DNA of 64,000 nt from Lysinibacillus_B sp050613145 (GTDB taxonomy: Bacteria > Bacillota > Bacilli > Bacillales_A > Planococcaceae), in NCBI RefSeq assembly GCF_050613145.1, contig NZ_CP192507.1, forward strand, positions 3,224,001 through 3,288,000, written 5' to 3'. Shown here one piece after another: positions 18,571 through 27,542 of the stretch. The notes under the pieces are model-generated. The model saw nothing but the letters and a program-made list of their open reading frames with translations. It ran no database searches and was not told the origin of the DNA. The stretch's first letter is position 1. The number at the start of each line of letters is the position of its first letter. A program made the position numbers and the translations under genes.

Positions 18571-18690
18571 AATAAATTCCCCCCTAAATCTTTCACTAAC
18601 GTATTTACATTTTAAAGTTTCCGAAATAATATAAACAATATATAGTTTGGATGGAATCAATCTAATATTTCGATAAATGAGGTGAAAGCG
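18571..18690. promoter_or_regulatory. gltA/gltC divergent control region
   Basis: These 120 bp separate the glutamate synthase operon from its LysR activator gene, the standard position for GltC binding. The sequence is AT-rich (TATATTATT, TATATA) with no strong consensus -35 for gltA, as expected of an activator-dependent promoter. Individual operators were not resolved. Confidence 0.6.
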
Positions 18691-19593
18691 TTGGAATTAA
18701 GGCAATTACGCTACTTTGTAGAGGTAGCCGAGCGAGAACATATTTCTGAAGCAGCAGAATATCTTCACGTAGCACAGTCAGCGATTAGTCGACAAATTGC
18801 AAACTTAGAAGATGAACTAGGAACACCGCTTTTCGAACGAATTGGGCGTAATGTTAAGTTAACACCAATTGGTAAAATTTTTTTAGAACATGCAATTACC
18901 GCGTTGAAGGCAATTGACTTTGCTGCAAAGCAAGTGGAAGAATACTTAGATCCAGCAAAAGGAACAATCAAAATCGGTTTCCCCACAAGTTTAGCAAGTT
19001 ATGTATTGCCAACGGTTATTTCTGCTTTTAAAAAGGAATATCCGGATGTATCTTTTCATTTACGACAAGGTTCGTATAAATTTTTAATCGAGGCTGTGAA
19101 AAATCGAGAATTAAATTTAGCTTTTTTAGGGCCACTTCCACCGAAAGATGAAGCGATTACACCAACCATTCTTTTTAGCGAGAATATCCATGCACTACTA
19201 CCAGCAAATCACCCGCTTGCCAAAAATGAGCGTCTTAACTTAGTAGATTTACGTAACGAAAATTTTGTTTTATTCCCAGAAGGGTATATTTTGCATAAAG
19301 TAGCCGTGGAAGCATGTAAATCAGCTGGTTTTGTCCCAACGATTACATCGGAAGGAGAAGATATGGACGCACTAAAAGGGTTAGTGGCAGCAGGTATCGG
19401 GGTGACGTTATTACCTGAAAGCTCCTTATCTGACTCGACACCACGCTTTACCGTAAAAGTCCCAATCGCATTACCCGTAATCCGTCGTACAGTTGGTGTC
19501 ATTTCCCCAACGAACCGAGAGCTCGCTCCATCTGAACAAGTGTTTTTGCAATTTGTTACAAACTTCTTTTCTCGTTTAACGCAATTTCAATAA
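18691..19593 (+). CDS. gltC: LysR-type activator of glutamate synthase, GltC
   Basis: 300 residues. The N-terminal winged helix (MELRQLRYFVEVAEREHISEA; HVAQSAISRQIANLE) closely follows B. subtilis GltC. The C-terminal effector domain keeps GTIKIGFPTSLAS and GVTLLPES. In B. subtilis, GltC activates gltAB when 2-oxoglutarate is plentiful and is inhibited by glutamate and by glutamate dehydrogenase contact. The frame opens at GTG 18682, but that codon is part of the GAGGTG ribosome-binding site. The TTG at 18691 gives the family N-terminus. Confidence 0.94.
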   Translation: MELRQLRYFVEVAEREHISEAAEYLHVAQSAISRQIANLEDELGTPLFERIGRNVKLTPIGKIFLEHAITALKAIDFAAKQVEEYLDPAKGTIKIGFPTSLASYVLPTVISAFKKEYPDVSFHLRQGSYKFLIEAVKNRELNLAFLGPLPPKDEAITPTILFSENIHALLPANHPLAKNERLNLVDLRNENFVLFPEGYILHKVAVEACKSAGFVPTITSEGEDMDALKGLVAAGIGVTLLPESSLSDSTPRFTVKVPIALPVIRRTVGVISPTNRELAPSEQVFLQFVTNFFSRLTQFQ

Positions 19594-19600
19594 TGAAGCA

Positions 19601-19641
19601 GGGGGTGTCCCGAAAGTTTTCACTTTGGGAACACCTCTTTC
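19601..19641 (+). terminator. gltC terminator
   Basis: GGGGTGTCCCGAAAG pairs with CTTTGGGAACACCTC and is followed by TTTCTT. The stem resembles hairpins at 38040 and 49676. Confidence 0.7.
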
Positions 19642-19744
19642 TTAATACATCTCTACTTAAAAACATTGCTCCTGCGATGGTCGCAAAAGCGGTGATTTCC
19701 TGGGGAATATTGGCGAACACCGCTTAGAAAAACGCAATTTACGA

Positions 19745-19781
19745 CAAAAAATCCCGAGGTTTTTGATATTAACCTCGGGAT
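19745..19781 (-). terminator. metNIQ operon terminator
   Basis: ATCCCGAGGTT/AACCTCGGGAT is a perfect stem followed on the minus strand by a T-run, directly after metQ. Confidence 0.9.
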
Positions 19782-19792
19782 CAATTGATTTA

Positions 19793-20650
19793 TTATTTTG
19801 ATACAGGTACTACAGCGCCGCCCCACTCTTCAAGAATAAATTCTTGAATTGTTTCAGAATGTAATACTTCCACTAAGCGAGCGATTGCTTCACTGTCTTT
19901 ATCTTCGCTACGAACTGCGATTACGTTTACATACGGAGACTCAGAACCTTCGATTGCGATTGAATCTTCAAGTGGATTGATGCTTGCATCGATAGCGAAG
20001 TTAGAATTAATAACTACCGCATCCCCTTCACCTTCTTCATAGTATGTTACTAACATTTCAGGTGCAGAGCTTGCATCAATCACTAAGTTTTTCGGATTGT
20101 CTACGATATCATCAAGCGTTGCAGCTGTTTTATCGATACCATCTTTTAATGTGATTAATCCTTGTGCTTCTAATAATTGAAGGATACGACCTTGGTCAGA
20201 TACTGAGTTTGAGATGATAATTGTTGCGCCATCTGGTAGCTCGTCTAATGATTTATATTTTTGAGAGTAGATACCGATTGGCTCAATATGAATTCCACCA
20301 GCATTCACGAAATCATAGCCCTTTTCTGCGATTTCAAGCTCTAAATACGGAATATGTTGGAAGTAGTTCGCATCAAGTTCACCTGACTCTAAATCTTGGT
20401 TTGGCATAATATAATCTTGGTATGGTTTAACCTCTAAATCGATACCCTCTTCTTCTAAAATCGGCTCTGCTTCTTTTAAAATTAATTCATGTAAACCGTT
20501 TGAAGCACCAACAACAATTTTTGTATCTTCTGCTGTTTCTCCAGCGTCATTTGCTGCTGTATCATTTGTTGGTTTTTCTTCATCAGAGCCGCAAGCTCCT
20601 AATGCAAGTGCTAATGATGGTACTGCTAATAACGATAAATACTTCTTCAT
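19793..20650 (-). CDS. metQ: Methionine ABC transporter substrate-binding lipoprotein
   Basis: 285 residues, NlpA/MetQ family. The signal peptide ends in a lipobox (LALGAC, Cys at ~20) followed by an acidic linker. The mature domain keeps IVVGASNGLHELILKEAEPIL, DANYFQHIPYLE, YSQKYKSLDELPDGA and NFAIDA, typical of methionine-binding members. It is tethered to the outer face of the membrane and delivers methionine to MetIN. It is the third gene of the metNIQ operon, preceded by a SAM riboswitch. Confidence 0.95.
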   Translation of the reverse strand: MKKYLSLLAVPSLALALGACGSDEEKPTNDTAANDAGETAEDTKIVVGASNGLHELILKEAEPILEEEGIDLEVKPYQDYIMPNQDLESGELDANYFQHIPYLELEIAEKGYDFVNAGGIHIEPIGIYSQKYKSLDELPDGATIIISNSVSDQGRILQLLEAQGLITLKDGIDKTAATLDDIVDNPKNLVIDASSAPEMLVTYYEEGEGDAVVINSNFAIDASINPLEDSIAIEGSESPYVNVIAVRSEDKDSEAIARLVEVLHSETIQEFILEEWGGAVVPVSK

Positions 20651-20715
20651 GTGTTGAAACCCCTTTTCTTTATCTTATATGTCTTTTTATAAAAACGGCT
20701 ATTGCCGATACTACC

Positions 20716-21390
20716 TTATCGCTTGTCTGTACGTGCTGTAATCGCATCGCCAATCCATTGGATCACAAATACAATTACTAAAATAACAATCGTTGACATC
20801 AACACTACATCATCACGACTACGCTGGAACCCTTCGATAAAGGCTAAGTTCCCTAAACCTCCTGCTCCGATAATCCCTGCCATCGCTGTGTAACCAACAA
20901 GTGCAACAGCTGTTACGGTAATCCCTGAAATAAGTGCTGGTAAACTTTCTGGAATAAGCACTTTAAAAATAATCGTAGATGTTTTAGCCCCCATTGAACG
21001 AGCTGCTTCAATGACGCCTTTATCAATTTCACGTAACGCAATTAATACCATACGTGCGTAAAATGGTGCAGCGCCAATAATTAATGCAGGCAATGCTGCG
21101 TTCGTGCCACGAATTGTGCCAACTAAAAACTTCGTAAATGGAATTAATAAAATAATCAATACGATAAACGGAATCGAACGGAAAATATTCACCAGTGACC
21201 CCGTTAAGAAATGAACGATTTTATTTGCCCACATTTGATTCGGACTCGTTAAAAACAATAAAATCCCAATGGCTAATCCTAAAATAAGCGTAATAACGGT
21301 TGAAACGGATGTCATGTAAATCGTTTGATACGTTGCCTCAGACATCGTTTCCCACTTCACATTCGGAAATAATTGACTAAGCATGTTCAA
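20716..21390 (-). CDS. metI: Methionine ABC transporter permease
   Basis: 224 residues with about five membrane helices. The coupling-helix region is EAARSMGAKTSTIIFKVLIPESLP, the EAA motif that docks on MetN. It overlaps the end of metN by 14 bases, implying translational coupling. It corresponds to B. subtilis MetP. Confidence 0.95.
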   Translation of the reverse strand: MNMLSQLFPNVKWETMSEATYQTIYMTSVSTVITLILGLAIGILLFLTSPNQMWANKIVHFLTGSLVNIFRSIPFIVLIILLIPFTKFLVGTIRGTNAALPALIIGAAPFYARMVLIALREIDKGVIEAARSMGAKTSTIIFKVLIPESLPALISGITVTAVALVGYTAMAGIIGAGGLGNLAFIEGFQRSRDDVVLMSTIVILVIVFVIQWIGDAITARTDKR

Positions 21391-22402
21391 TCACCTCCGT
21401 CTGAATCTCATGCTGCGATAATATGTTTAGTGCTTTTTGCACCTGCTCTTCTGTGCCATCAATATGCACAATTAATGTCCCGTATGGACCACTTGTTGTA
21501 TGTGAAATAGAACCATGTACAATGTTCACATCGACGCCGTATTCCTTGATGACTTGAGAAATAACCGGCTGCTCTGTTGCTTGTCCCACAAATGTCACTT
21601 TTACAAGCTTCCCTGTAGGGTAATTGGCTAAAATTTGCTCAATTGATTCTTTTGTTTCATTTGTACCTGAGACTTGTGAAACGAACTTTTTCGTAATTGG
21701 CGCTTGCGGGTTTTGGAAGACGTTTAATACTTCGCCAGCCTCTACTACCTTTCCAGCTTCCATTACAGCGACACGGTGACAAATTTTGCGAATAACATGC
21801 ATTTCATGTGTAATTAATACAATCGTTAAACCAAGTCGCTTATTAATATCTAATAAAAGCTCTAAAATCGAATCTGTTGTTTCTGGGTCAAGTGCCGATG
21901 TCGCCTCATCACAAAGCAATACTTCTGGATTGTTTGCAAGCGCTCGTGCAATACCGACACGCTGCTTTTGACCACCTGATAACTGTGATGGGTACGCCTT
22001 ATTACGCCCAGAAAGACCAACTAAATCAATTAGTTCTGCTACACGCTTTGCGCGCTCAGCCTTTGGTACACCTGCAATTTCTAATGGGAACGCAATATTT
22101 TCTTCCACTGTACGCGACCATAGCAGATTAAAATGTTGGAAAATCATACTGATCTTTTGACGCGCTGCACGTAGCTTATTGCCCGAAATCGCAGAAATCT
22201 CTTCACCATTTACTACTACCGAACCTGTTGTCGGCTTTTCTAAACCATTCAACAGGCGAATCATCGTACTTTTACCAGCACCACTATAGCCAATAATGCC
22301 GTATATTTCGCCTTTCTGAATCGCTAAGTTTACATTGTCAACGGCTTTTAGTTCACCGTTTTTCGTCTTGTAAACCTTTGTTATATTACTTAACTCAATC
22401 AT
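21377..22402 (-). CDS. metN: Methionine ABC transporter ATPase
   Basis: 341 residues. Walker A is GYSGAGKST (~38), the signature LSGGQKQRVGIARAL, Walker B LLCDEATSALD and the switch histidine is in LITHEMHV. The C-terminal ~75 residues form the NIL regulatory domain that binds methionine and causes trans-inhibition in this family. It is the first gene of the operon, ~80 bases after the riboswitch core and its terminator. Confidence 0.95.
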   Translation of the reverse strand: MIELSNITKVYKTKNGELKAVDNVNLAIQKGEIYGIIGYSGAGKSTMIRLLNGLEKPTTGSVVVNGEEISAISGNKLRAARQKISMIFQHFNLLWSRTVEENIAFPLEIAGVPKAERAKRVAELIDLVGLSGRNKAYPSQLSGGQKQRVGIARALANNPEVLLCDEATSALDPETTDSILELLLDINKRLGLTIVLITHEMHVIRKICHRVAVMEAGKVVEAGEVLNVFQNPQAPITKKFVSQVSGTNETKESIEQILANYPTGKLVKVTFVGQATEQPVISQVIKEYGVDVNIVHGSISHTTSGPYGTLIVHIDGTEEQVQKALNILSQHEIQTEVIEHA

Positions 22403-22420
22403 ATTAAACTCCTTCTACAT

Positions 22421-22462
22421 GAAAAAACCTTCCTACTAATATAGACAAGCAGAAAGGTTTTC
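22421..22462 (-). terminator. SAM riboswitch expression-platform terminator
   Basis: On the minus strand AAAACCTTTCTGC...AGGAAGGTTTTTTC forms a stem and T-run between the aptamer and the metN ribosome-binding site. This is the classic S-box attenuator. Confidence 0.85.
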
Positions 22463-22485
22463 GCACAATTTATACGTTAACCGTT

Positions 22486-22589
22486 CTCTCATCTTTCAAA
22501 GCAAAACTTTGAGTGACTTGGCACCTTTTCACAATTGTGATGGTTGCCGGGCTTCATAGGGCACTTCCCTCCACCGCTCTTTATAAGAG
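22486..22589 (-). promoter_or_regulatory. SAM-I riboswitch (S-box) of metNIQ
   Basis: Read on the minus strand: the P1 strand CTCTTAT pairs with the closing ATGAGAG. GAGCGGTGGAGGGA, GCCCTATGAAGCCCGGCAACC, GGTGCCAAGTC and the terminal AAAGATGAGAG are the conserved aptamer elements. High SAM should stabilise the aptamer and allow the downstream terminator to form, switching off methionine import. Confidence 0.95.
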
Positions 22590-22593
22590 TAAC

Positions 22594-22621
22594 GTTATAA
22601 AATTTATTTTATGAATGTAAA
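22594..22621 (-). promoter_or_regulatory. Putative sigma-A promoter of metNIQ
   Basis: On the minus strand TTTACA and TATAAC are separated by 16 bp and lie just upstream of the riboswitch 5' end. Confidence 0.5.
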
Positions 22622-22634
22622 TGTACCATGACTG

Positions 22635-22952
22635 TTAATTGTCCGTCAATTGTTTTTTTAACATTTCATACAAATTTAGTACGGATTGAAATGCGTACAC
22701 TTTTTGGGCAATTTTACCGTTTTTAACGACAATTAAACAGGGCACACTTTCAATTTCATAGTCATACGCTAGGTCTTCCATATAATTTAGATTTGCTTTA
22801 CCAAGGGGTAATGTGGGTAATAACTCTTCCACCACATTTAACATTTTAGATGCAACAGCACATGTACCGCACATCGGTGTATATAAATAAAAAGCGGCAA
22901 TCTCTTTTTTGTTCATGATTTCCTGCCACTGTTCTTTTGTCCAGTCTTCCAT
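22635..22952 (-). CDS. yusE: Thioredoxin-like protein YusE
   Basis: 105 residues with a thioredoxin fold. The redox motif is CGTC in YTPMCGTC (~28-31), with the cis-proline in SVPCLIVV. Length and position (between met genes and yusF-gcvH) match B. subtilis yusE. The start is ATG behind AGGATG, 9 bases after yusF. Its substrate is not known. Confidence 0.85.
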   Translation of the reverse strand: MEDWTKEQWQEIMNKKEIAAFYLYTPMCGTCAVASKMLNVVEELLPTLPLGKANLNYMEDLAYDYEIESVPCLIVVKNGKIAQKVYAFQSVLNLYEMLKKQLTDN

Positions 22953-22961
22953 CTGCTCATC

Positions 22962-23285
22962 CTATTTCACTTTGAATTTAGCCGCTTGTAAAATATCACG
23001 CACGACACTACTTGGTGCCTCTGCTACACCATTAAACGGCACAGGTAATTCAAGTTGCACAGCCTCGCTATATGTTCGGCGCATAATTTTTCTTAGATAA
23101 TCCCCTGATTTATCGCGATCAAAAAAGGTAAATATCTCAATATCTTCGTATGGTTCAAGTAAATCGATTAATGCTTCTTCGTCTATCGTGCCATTTGTAC
23201 ACAAAATCAATACTTGCTCAGCAAGAAGGGGTGTGATTTTTAATTTATCAGAGCGACCTTCTACGATTATACACTTTTCAATCAT
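22962..23285 (-). CDS. yusF: TOPRIM-domain protein YusF
   Basis: 107 residues. A small TOPRIM nucleotidyl-transfer/hydrolase-like domain is visible: IIVEGRSDK with the catalytic glutamate near the N-terminus and FTFFDRDKSGDYLR with the DxD-type acidic pair. The start is ATG behind AGGGGGAG. It is probably cotranscribed with yusE (9-base gap). The role is unknown; ribosomal-RNA maturase M5-like domains share this fold. Confidence 0.85.
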   Translation of the reverse strand: MIEKCIIVEGRSDKLKITPLLAEQVLILCTNGTIDEEALIDLLEPYEDIEIFTFFDRDKSGDYLRKIMRRTYSEAVQLELPVPFNGVAEAPSSVVRDILQAAKFKVK

Positions 23286-23304
23286 TCAATTCTCCCCCTA
23301 CGTC

Positions 23305-23341
23305 GAAAAAAACGCCAAAATCCATACTAGATTCAGGCGCT
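23305..23341 (-). terminator. gcvH terminator
   Basis: CGCCTGAATC...GGATTTTGGCG followed on the minus strand by TTTTTTTC, directly after gcvH. Confidence 0.75.
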
Positions 23342-23349
23342 TCTTTGTA

Positions 23350-23730
23350 TTATTCAGAAATAAACTCTTCGTATGCTTCTGCAGTTAATAATTCTTCCAC
23401 TTCTGCTTCATTTGAAAGTTCAACCACAATCATCCAAGCATTTTCGTATGGAGATTCATTAACGAATTCTGGGTTATCTGATAATTCTTCGTTTGCTTCT
23501 ACTACTGTACCAGATACTGGTGAATATAATTCAGAAACTGTTTTTACTGACTCTACACTACCGAACGGTTCGTTAATTGTTACTGTATCGCCTACTTCTG
23601 GTAGCTCAACGAATACAATATCACCAAGTTCGTTTTGTGCAAAATCCGTAATACCAACGCGTACTTTATTGCCTTCAATTTTTACCCATTCGTGTTCTTT
23701 TGTGTAGCGTAAATCTTTAGGAATACTCAT
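23350..23730 (-). CDS. gcvH: Glycine cleavage system H protein
   Basis: 126 residues with the single lipoyl domain. The lipoylated lysine is in ESVKTVSE (~63), with PFGSVESVK and YSPVSGTVVE around it. It shuttles the aminomethyl group in glycine cleavage and in Bacillus also relays lipoyl groups to 2-oxoacid dehydrogenases. The other gcv genes are not nearby, as is usual in Bacillus. Confidence 0.95.
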   Translation of the reverse strand: MSIPKDLRYTKEHEWVKIEGNKVRVGITDFAQNELGDIVFVELPEVGDTVTINEPFGSVESVKTVSELYSPVSGTVVEANEELSDNPEFVNESPYENAWMIVVELSNEAEVEELLTAEAYEEFISE

Positions 23731-23807
23731 GAAAATCCCTCCAACAAAATGTATAAATCTCTTTCAGTTTGACATATTTCAGTAGTAAAAACAAGGTTGT
23801 AATCAGC

Positions 23808-24164
23808 CTATTTCCACGTTCCTGAGAAGTCAGACTCCTTGAAACCAAGCGTAACTTTTTCACCATCTGTCACAATCGGACGTTTAATTAACATCCCATC
23901 AGATGCAAGCAAGGCTAATTGCTCTTCCTCTGACATATTTGCTAATTTATCCTTTAAGCCTAGTTCTTTATACTTGTTCCCTGAAGTATTGAAAAACTTT
24001 TTTAGCGGAAGGCCACTTTTCTGATAGAGTTCTGTTAATTGTTGCTGTGTTGGCGTTTGTTCAACAATGTGTACAGATTCGTAAGCGATATTGTTTTCTT
24101 CTAACCATTTTTGCGCCTTTTTACATGTCGTACATTTTGGATATTGAATAAATTTTAATGGCAT
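23808..24164 (-). CDS. yusI: ArsC/Spx-family protein YusI
   Basis: 118 residues, thioredoxin-like ArsC/Spx fold. CTTCKKAQKWL gives a CxxC near residue 11. DGMLIKRPIVTDG is the conserved second half. Position between gcvH and fadE matches B. subtilis yusI. True arsenate reductase activity is not established for this clade; it lacks the arsenic-operon context. Confidence 0.85.
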   Translation of the reverse strand: MPLKFIQYPKCTTCKKAQKWLEENNIAYESVHIVEQTPTQQQLTELYQKSGLPLKKFFNTSGNKYKELGLKDKLANMSEEEQLALLASDGMLIKRPIVTDGEKVTLGFKESDFSGTWK

Positions 24165-24338
24165 GTATGTAGCTCCTTTTATTGTTATCTTCTCTTCTAT
24201 TGTATAAGATTTCCTAGCCGAATGCTAAAAAAAGAACTAAACGACATGCCTCGCTCCAGTAAATGAAGCGTCCCATCTCTATCATCATATTCATATGTAG
24301 CAAAGAACGACAAAACGAATTGTAAACTGTTAAAATCA

Positions 24339-24370
24339 ATAAAAATCCGAATGCATTGAGCACCCGGATT
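24339..24370 (-). terminator. fadE terminator
   Basis: AATCCGGGTGC...GCATTCGGATT with a following TTTTTA on the minus strand, 14 bases after the fadE stop. Confidence 0.75.
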
Positions 24371-24383
24371 CCATTTCTATACC

Positions 24384-26165
24384 TTACACTACGTATTTTT
24401 CAGCTTCAATCAGTTTTGCTGCTGCTTCACGTTTTTTCGGAATTAAGTTGTAAGGGTTATTGCGTGTTAATTTACGAAGAGCTGACAACATCATACGACC
24501 ATTATCGCCTTCTACCGAAGCTAGTAATGTATCTTTTGCTTCTGCTTCAATAATGGCAAACGCTTCTTGACAGAAAATTTGTGTGTAAAGGATTTTTTGC
24601 GCTGCTTTTTCTACACCTTCGCGTTCAATTGCCTTTTGCGTACGGATAACTGCTGATTCCATCGCGTATAACTGGTTCGCAATGTTTGCAATGTTTACAA
24701 GTAGCTCTTGCTCTTGATCTAATTTTGCACCGAACGCCTGCGCTGCTGTACCTGCTGCAAGAATTGCGATTTTCTTCGCGTTCTTCACAAGATATTTTTC
24801 TTGTGCTAACGGCGCATCTTCAAGCTCTTCTGGCATCATCATTAACAGTTCACTTTGTAGGTTTTGCGCTACTTGAAGAAGCGGTAACTCACCTTTTAAC
24901 GCTTTCTTCATAAATGTACCCGGTACAATCATGCGGTTAATTTCGTTTGTCCCTTCGAAAATACGATTAATACGAGAATCACGGTAAATACGCTCTACTT
25001 CATATTCAGCCATGAAACCATAACCACCATGTAATTGTACTGCTTCATCCGCGATATAATCCAATGTTTCAGTGCCAAACACTTTGGCGATTGAACATTC
25101 AATTGCATACTCAGCCACAGCTGCTGCAATGGCTGTACCGTTTTTTTGCTCTTCTTCTGATAGCTGGTTAAGCGTATCTTCGAAGTACCCTACTGTACGA
25201 TAATTTAATGACTCCGACGCATATAAATGCGCTGCCATTGTTGCTAATTTTTCTTTCGTTAAGTTGAAGCTAGAAAGTGGTGTTTTGAATTGTTGACGTT
25301 GGTTCGTATATTGAATAGCAAGCTCCAGTGCACGCTTCGCTCCACCTACAGTACCTATACCAAGCTTATAACGGCCAATGTTTAAAATGTTAAATGCAAT
25401 GACGTGACCACGACCGACTTCACCAAGTAAGTTTTCTACCGGCACTTGTGCATCTTCTAAAATTAATGTACGAGTAGAGGATGATTTAATGCCCATCTTC
25501 TTCTCTTCTGCGCCGACAGAAACGCCTGAGAACGCTCTTTCTACGATAAAGGCAGTGAATTTTTCACCATCGATTTTAGCGTACACAACGAATACATCTG
25601 CAAAACCTGCGTTTGTAATCCATTGTTTTTCACCATTTAATACATAGTGTGTTCCTGCTTCATTTAATTTCGCAGTTGTTTTTGCACCTAATGCATCTGA
25701 ACCTGAACCTGGTTCTGTTAGGGCATACGCGGCAATTAACTCACCAGAAGCTAATTTCGGAAGGTATTTTGATTTTTGCTCTTCGTTACCGAATAATACG
25801 ATTGGTAAAGAACCGATCCCTACATGTGCACCGTGCGTAATAGAGAAACCACCAGCGACAGACATTTTTTCAGCGATTAACGCTGAAGAAATTTTGTCTA
25901 GACCTAGACCCTCATATTCTTCTGGCACATCGGCAGCGAGTAGTCCTAATTCCCCTGCTGTTTTTAATAAACGTACCGAATGCTCAAACTCATGATTTTC
26001 TAAGTTTTCCACTACTGGTAACACTTCATTTTGTACATAGTCAGCCGTTGTTTGCGCAATCATTTTTTGCTCGTCTGTGAAATCCTCTGGTGTAATAACA
26101 CGATTGATATCTACGTCCTCGATTAAAAAGCCGCCGCCTTTAATGATGTTTGTTGTTAATTTCAT
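24384..26165 (-). CDS. fadE: Acyl-CoA dehydrogenase FadE
   Basis: About 593 residues, the long two-part class like B. subtilis YusJ and VLCAD. The first ~400 residues are the flavin domain (YALTEPGSGSDALG, WITNAG, FEGTNEINRMIVPGTF). The last ~190 form the extra helical C-terminal domain. It catalyses the first step of fatty-acyl-CoA beta-oxidation. Two ATGs lie 6 bases apart; the second (26165) has the right distance from AAGGGGG. A terminator-like hairpin and a FadR-type operator precede it, so it is probably its own transcript. Confidence 0.93.
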   Translation of the reverse strand: MKLTTNIIKGGGFLIEDVDINRVITPEDFTDEQKMIAQTTADYVQNEVLPVVENLENHEFEHSVRLLKTAGELGLLAADVPEEYEGLGLDKISSALIAEKMSVAGGFSITHGAHVGIGSLPIVLFGNEEQKSKYLPKLASGELIAAYALTEPGSGSDALGAKTTAKLNEAGTHYVLNGEKQWITNAGFADVFVVYAKIDGEKFTAFIVERAFSGVSVGAEEKKMGIKSSSTRTLILEDAQVPVENLLGEVGRGHVIAFNILNIGRYKLGIGTVGGAKRALELAIQYTNQRQQFKTPLSSFNLTKEKLATMAAHLYASESLNYRTVGYFEDTLNQLSEEEQKNGTAIAAAVAEYAIECSIAKVFGTETLDYIADEAVQLHGGYGFMAEYEVERIYRDSRINRIFEGTNEINRMIVPGTFMKKALKGELPLLQVAQNLQSELLMMMPEELEDAPLAQEKYLVKNAKKIAILAAGTAAQAFGAKLDQEQELLVNIANIANQLYAMESAVIRTQKAIEREGVEKAAQKILYTQIFCQEAFAIIEAEAKDTLLASVEGDNGRMMLSALRKLTRNNPYNLIPKKREAAAKLIEAEKYVV

Positions 26166-26218
26166 ATCCATTTCCCCCTTATAGTCAATTCATTTCCCTA
26201 CCATAACAAAGCAACCAC

Positions 26219-26232
26219 TGAATAGTCATTCA
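26219..26232. promoter_or_regulatory. FadR-type operator upstream of fadE
   Basis: TGAATAGTCATTCA matches the core of the Bacillus FadR (TetR family) palindrome, about 55 bp before the fadE start. The same TGAATANNCATTCA core occurs twice upstream of fadN. Confidence 0.8.
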
Positions 26233-26254
26233 TAATTTGTGTATAGAAAAGCTT

Positions 26255-26295
26255 GGAAAGTTTACTCGGAGGCAAGTAGAATAAACTTTCCAAAA
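26255..26295 (-). terminator. Hairpin between fadA and fadE
   Basis: GGAAAGTTTA/TAAACTTTCC stem with T-rich sequence (AAGCTTTTCTAT) after it on the minus strand, ~20 bp after the fadA stop. Confidence 0.6.
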
Positions 26296-26309
26296 GCTGT
26301 TTCTAGAAA

Positions 26310-27482
26310 TTAAAGGACTTCAAATACACCCGCTGCACCCATACCGCCACCGATACACATTGTGACGACACCGTATTTCTTATTTTGACGTTTTAACTCG
26401 TGAAGCAGTTTTAGTGTCAGAATCGCTCCTGTTGCACCAAGTGGGTGACCAAGCGCAATCGCACCACCATTTACATTCACTTTATCGATATCAATTCCTA
26501 AGTGGCGTACAACTTGGATAGACTGTGAAGCAAATGCTTCATTGATTTCCCACAGGTCAATTTGATCTTGTGTAAGACCGGCGATTTTTAATGCTCTCGG
26601 TATCGCCTCAATTGGCCCGATTCCCATTACTTCTGGTGGTACACCGCCAACAGCAAACCCTAAAAATTTCGCCATTGGTTTTAATCCTTGCACCTCTGCT
26701 TCTTCGCGGTCCATCACAAGCACCGCTGCTGCACCGTCAGAAGTTTGTGAAGCATTTCCTGCCGTTACAGACCCTTTGACATTGAATGCTGGGCGAAGTT
26801 TCCCTAACCCCTCTACGGTTGTATTCGGACGTACCCCTTCATCTGTATCAAACGTAAAGGTACGTGTTGCAGGTTTATGATCTTTACCAACGAAGTGTTG
26901 TGTGACTTCAATCGGTACGATTTCATCTTTGAATTTACCTTCTTTAATCGCTTTTTCAGCCAGCTCATGTGAACGTACAGCAAAAGCATCTTGGTCTTCA
27001 CGGCTTACTTCATAGCGACGTGCTACTTCTTCTGCTGTATGCCCCATCCCCATATAGTACTGAGGTGCTGTTTCTGCTAATGTTGGATTCAAACGTACTG
27101 TATTACCTGTCATCGGAATCATACTCATCGATTCTGTACCACCTGCGATAATCGCTTTTGAGTGGCCTAACATAACACGTTCTGCTGCATATGCAATGGA
27201 TTGTAACCCTGATGAACAGAAGCGATTTACTGTAATCGCTGGTGTCGTATCAGGTAGCCCTGCTAACGCGCCGACTAAACGTGCTACGTTCATCCCTTGC
27301 TCTGCTTCAGGCATGGCACAGCCCATAATTAAATCATCAATCGGACCTTCATAGCCTGCTCGTTTTAATGTTTCCTTTACAACAATGCTACCGAAATCAT
27401 CTGGACGCATCGTTGCAAGTGAACCTTTTTTTGCTTTCCCAATAGGCGTTCGTGCACCTGCTACAATTACGGCTTCACGCAT
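26310..27482 (-). CDS. fadA: Acetyl-CoA acyltransferase (3-ketoacyl-CoA thiolase) FadA
   Basis: 390 residues. The acylated cysteine is in NRFCSSGLQS (~88); the second catalytic pair is the histidine of GHPLGATGA (~350) and the cysteine of MCIGGGMGAAG (~378). It releases acetyl-CoA in the last step of beta-oxidation. It follows fadN by 60 bases and forms the fadNA unit. Confidence 0.95.
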   Translation of the reverse strand: MREAVIVAGARTPIGKAKKGSLATMRPDDFGSIVVKETLKRAGYEGPIDDLIMGCAMPEAEQGMNVARLVGALAGLPDTTPAITVNRFCSSGLQSIAYAAERVMLGHSKAIIAGGTESMSMIPMTGNTVRLNPTLAETAPQYYMGMGHTAEEVARRYEVSREDQDAFAVRSHELAEKAIKEGKFKDEIVPIEVTQHFVGKDHKPATRTFTFDTDEGVRPNTTVEGLGKLRPAFNVKGSVTAGNASQTSDGAAAVLVMDREEAEVQGLKPMAKFLGFAVGGVPPEVMGIGPIEAIPRALKIAGLTQDQIDLWEINEAFASQSIQVVRHLGIDIDKVNVNGGAIALGHPLGATGAILTLKLLHELKRQNKKYGVVTMCIGGGMGAAGVFEVL

Positions 27483-27542
27483 AATGATGTCTCCCCCTTG
27501 TTTAGCTTCACGCTATTCATCATTTTCTATTAAACTCGTAGA

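Noticed and set aside
23808..24164. Arsenic resistance gene arsC
   Set aside because: Order between gcvH and fadE and the CTTC motif fit the YusI/Spx-like clade; no arsR or arsB nearby.
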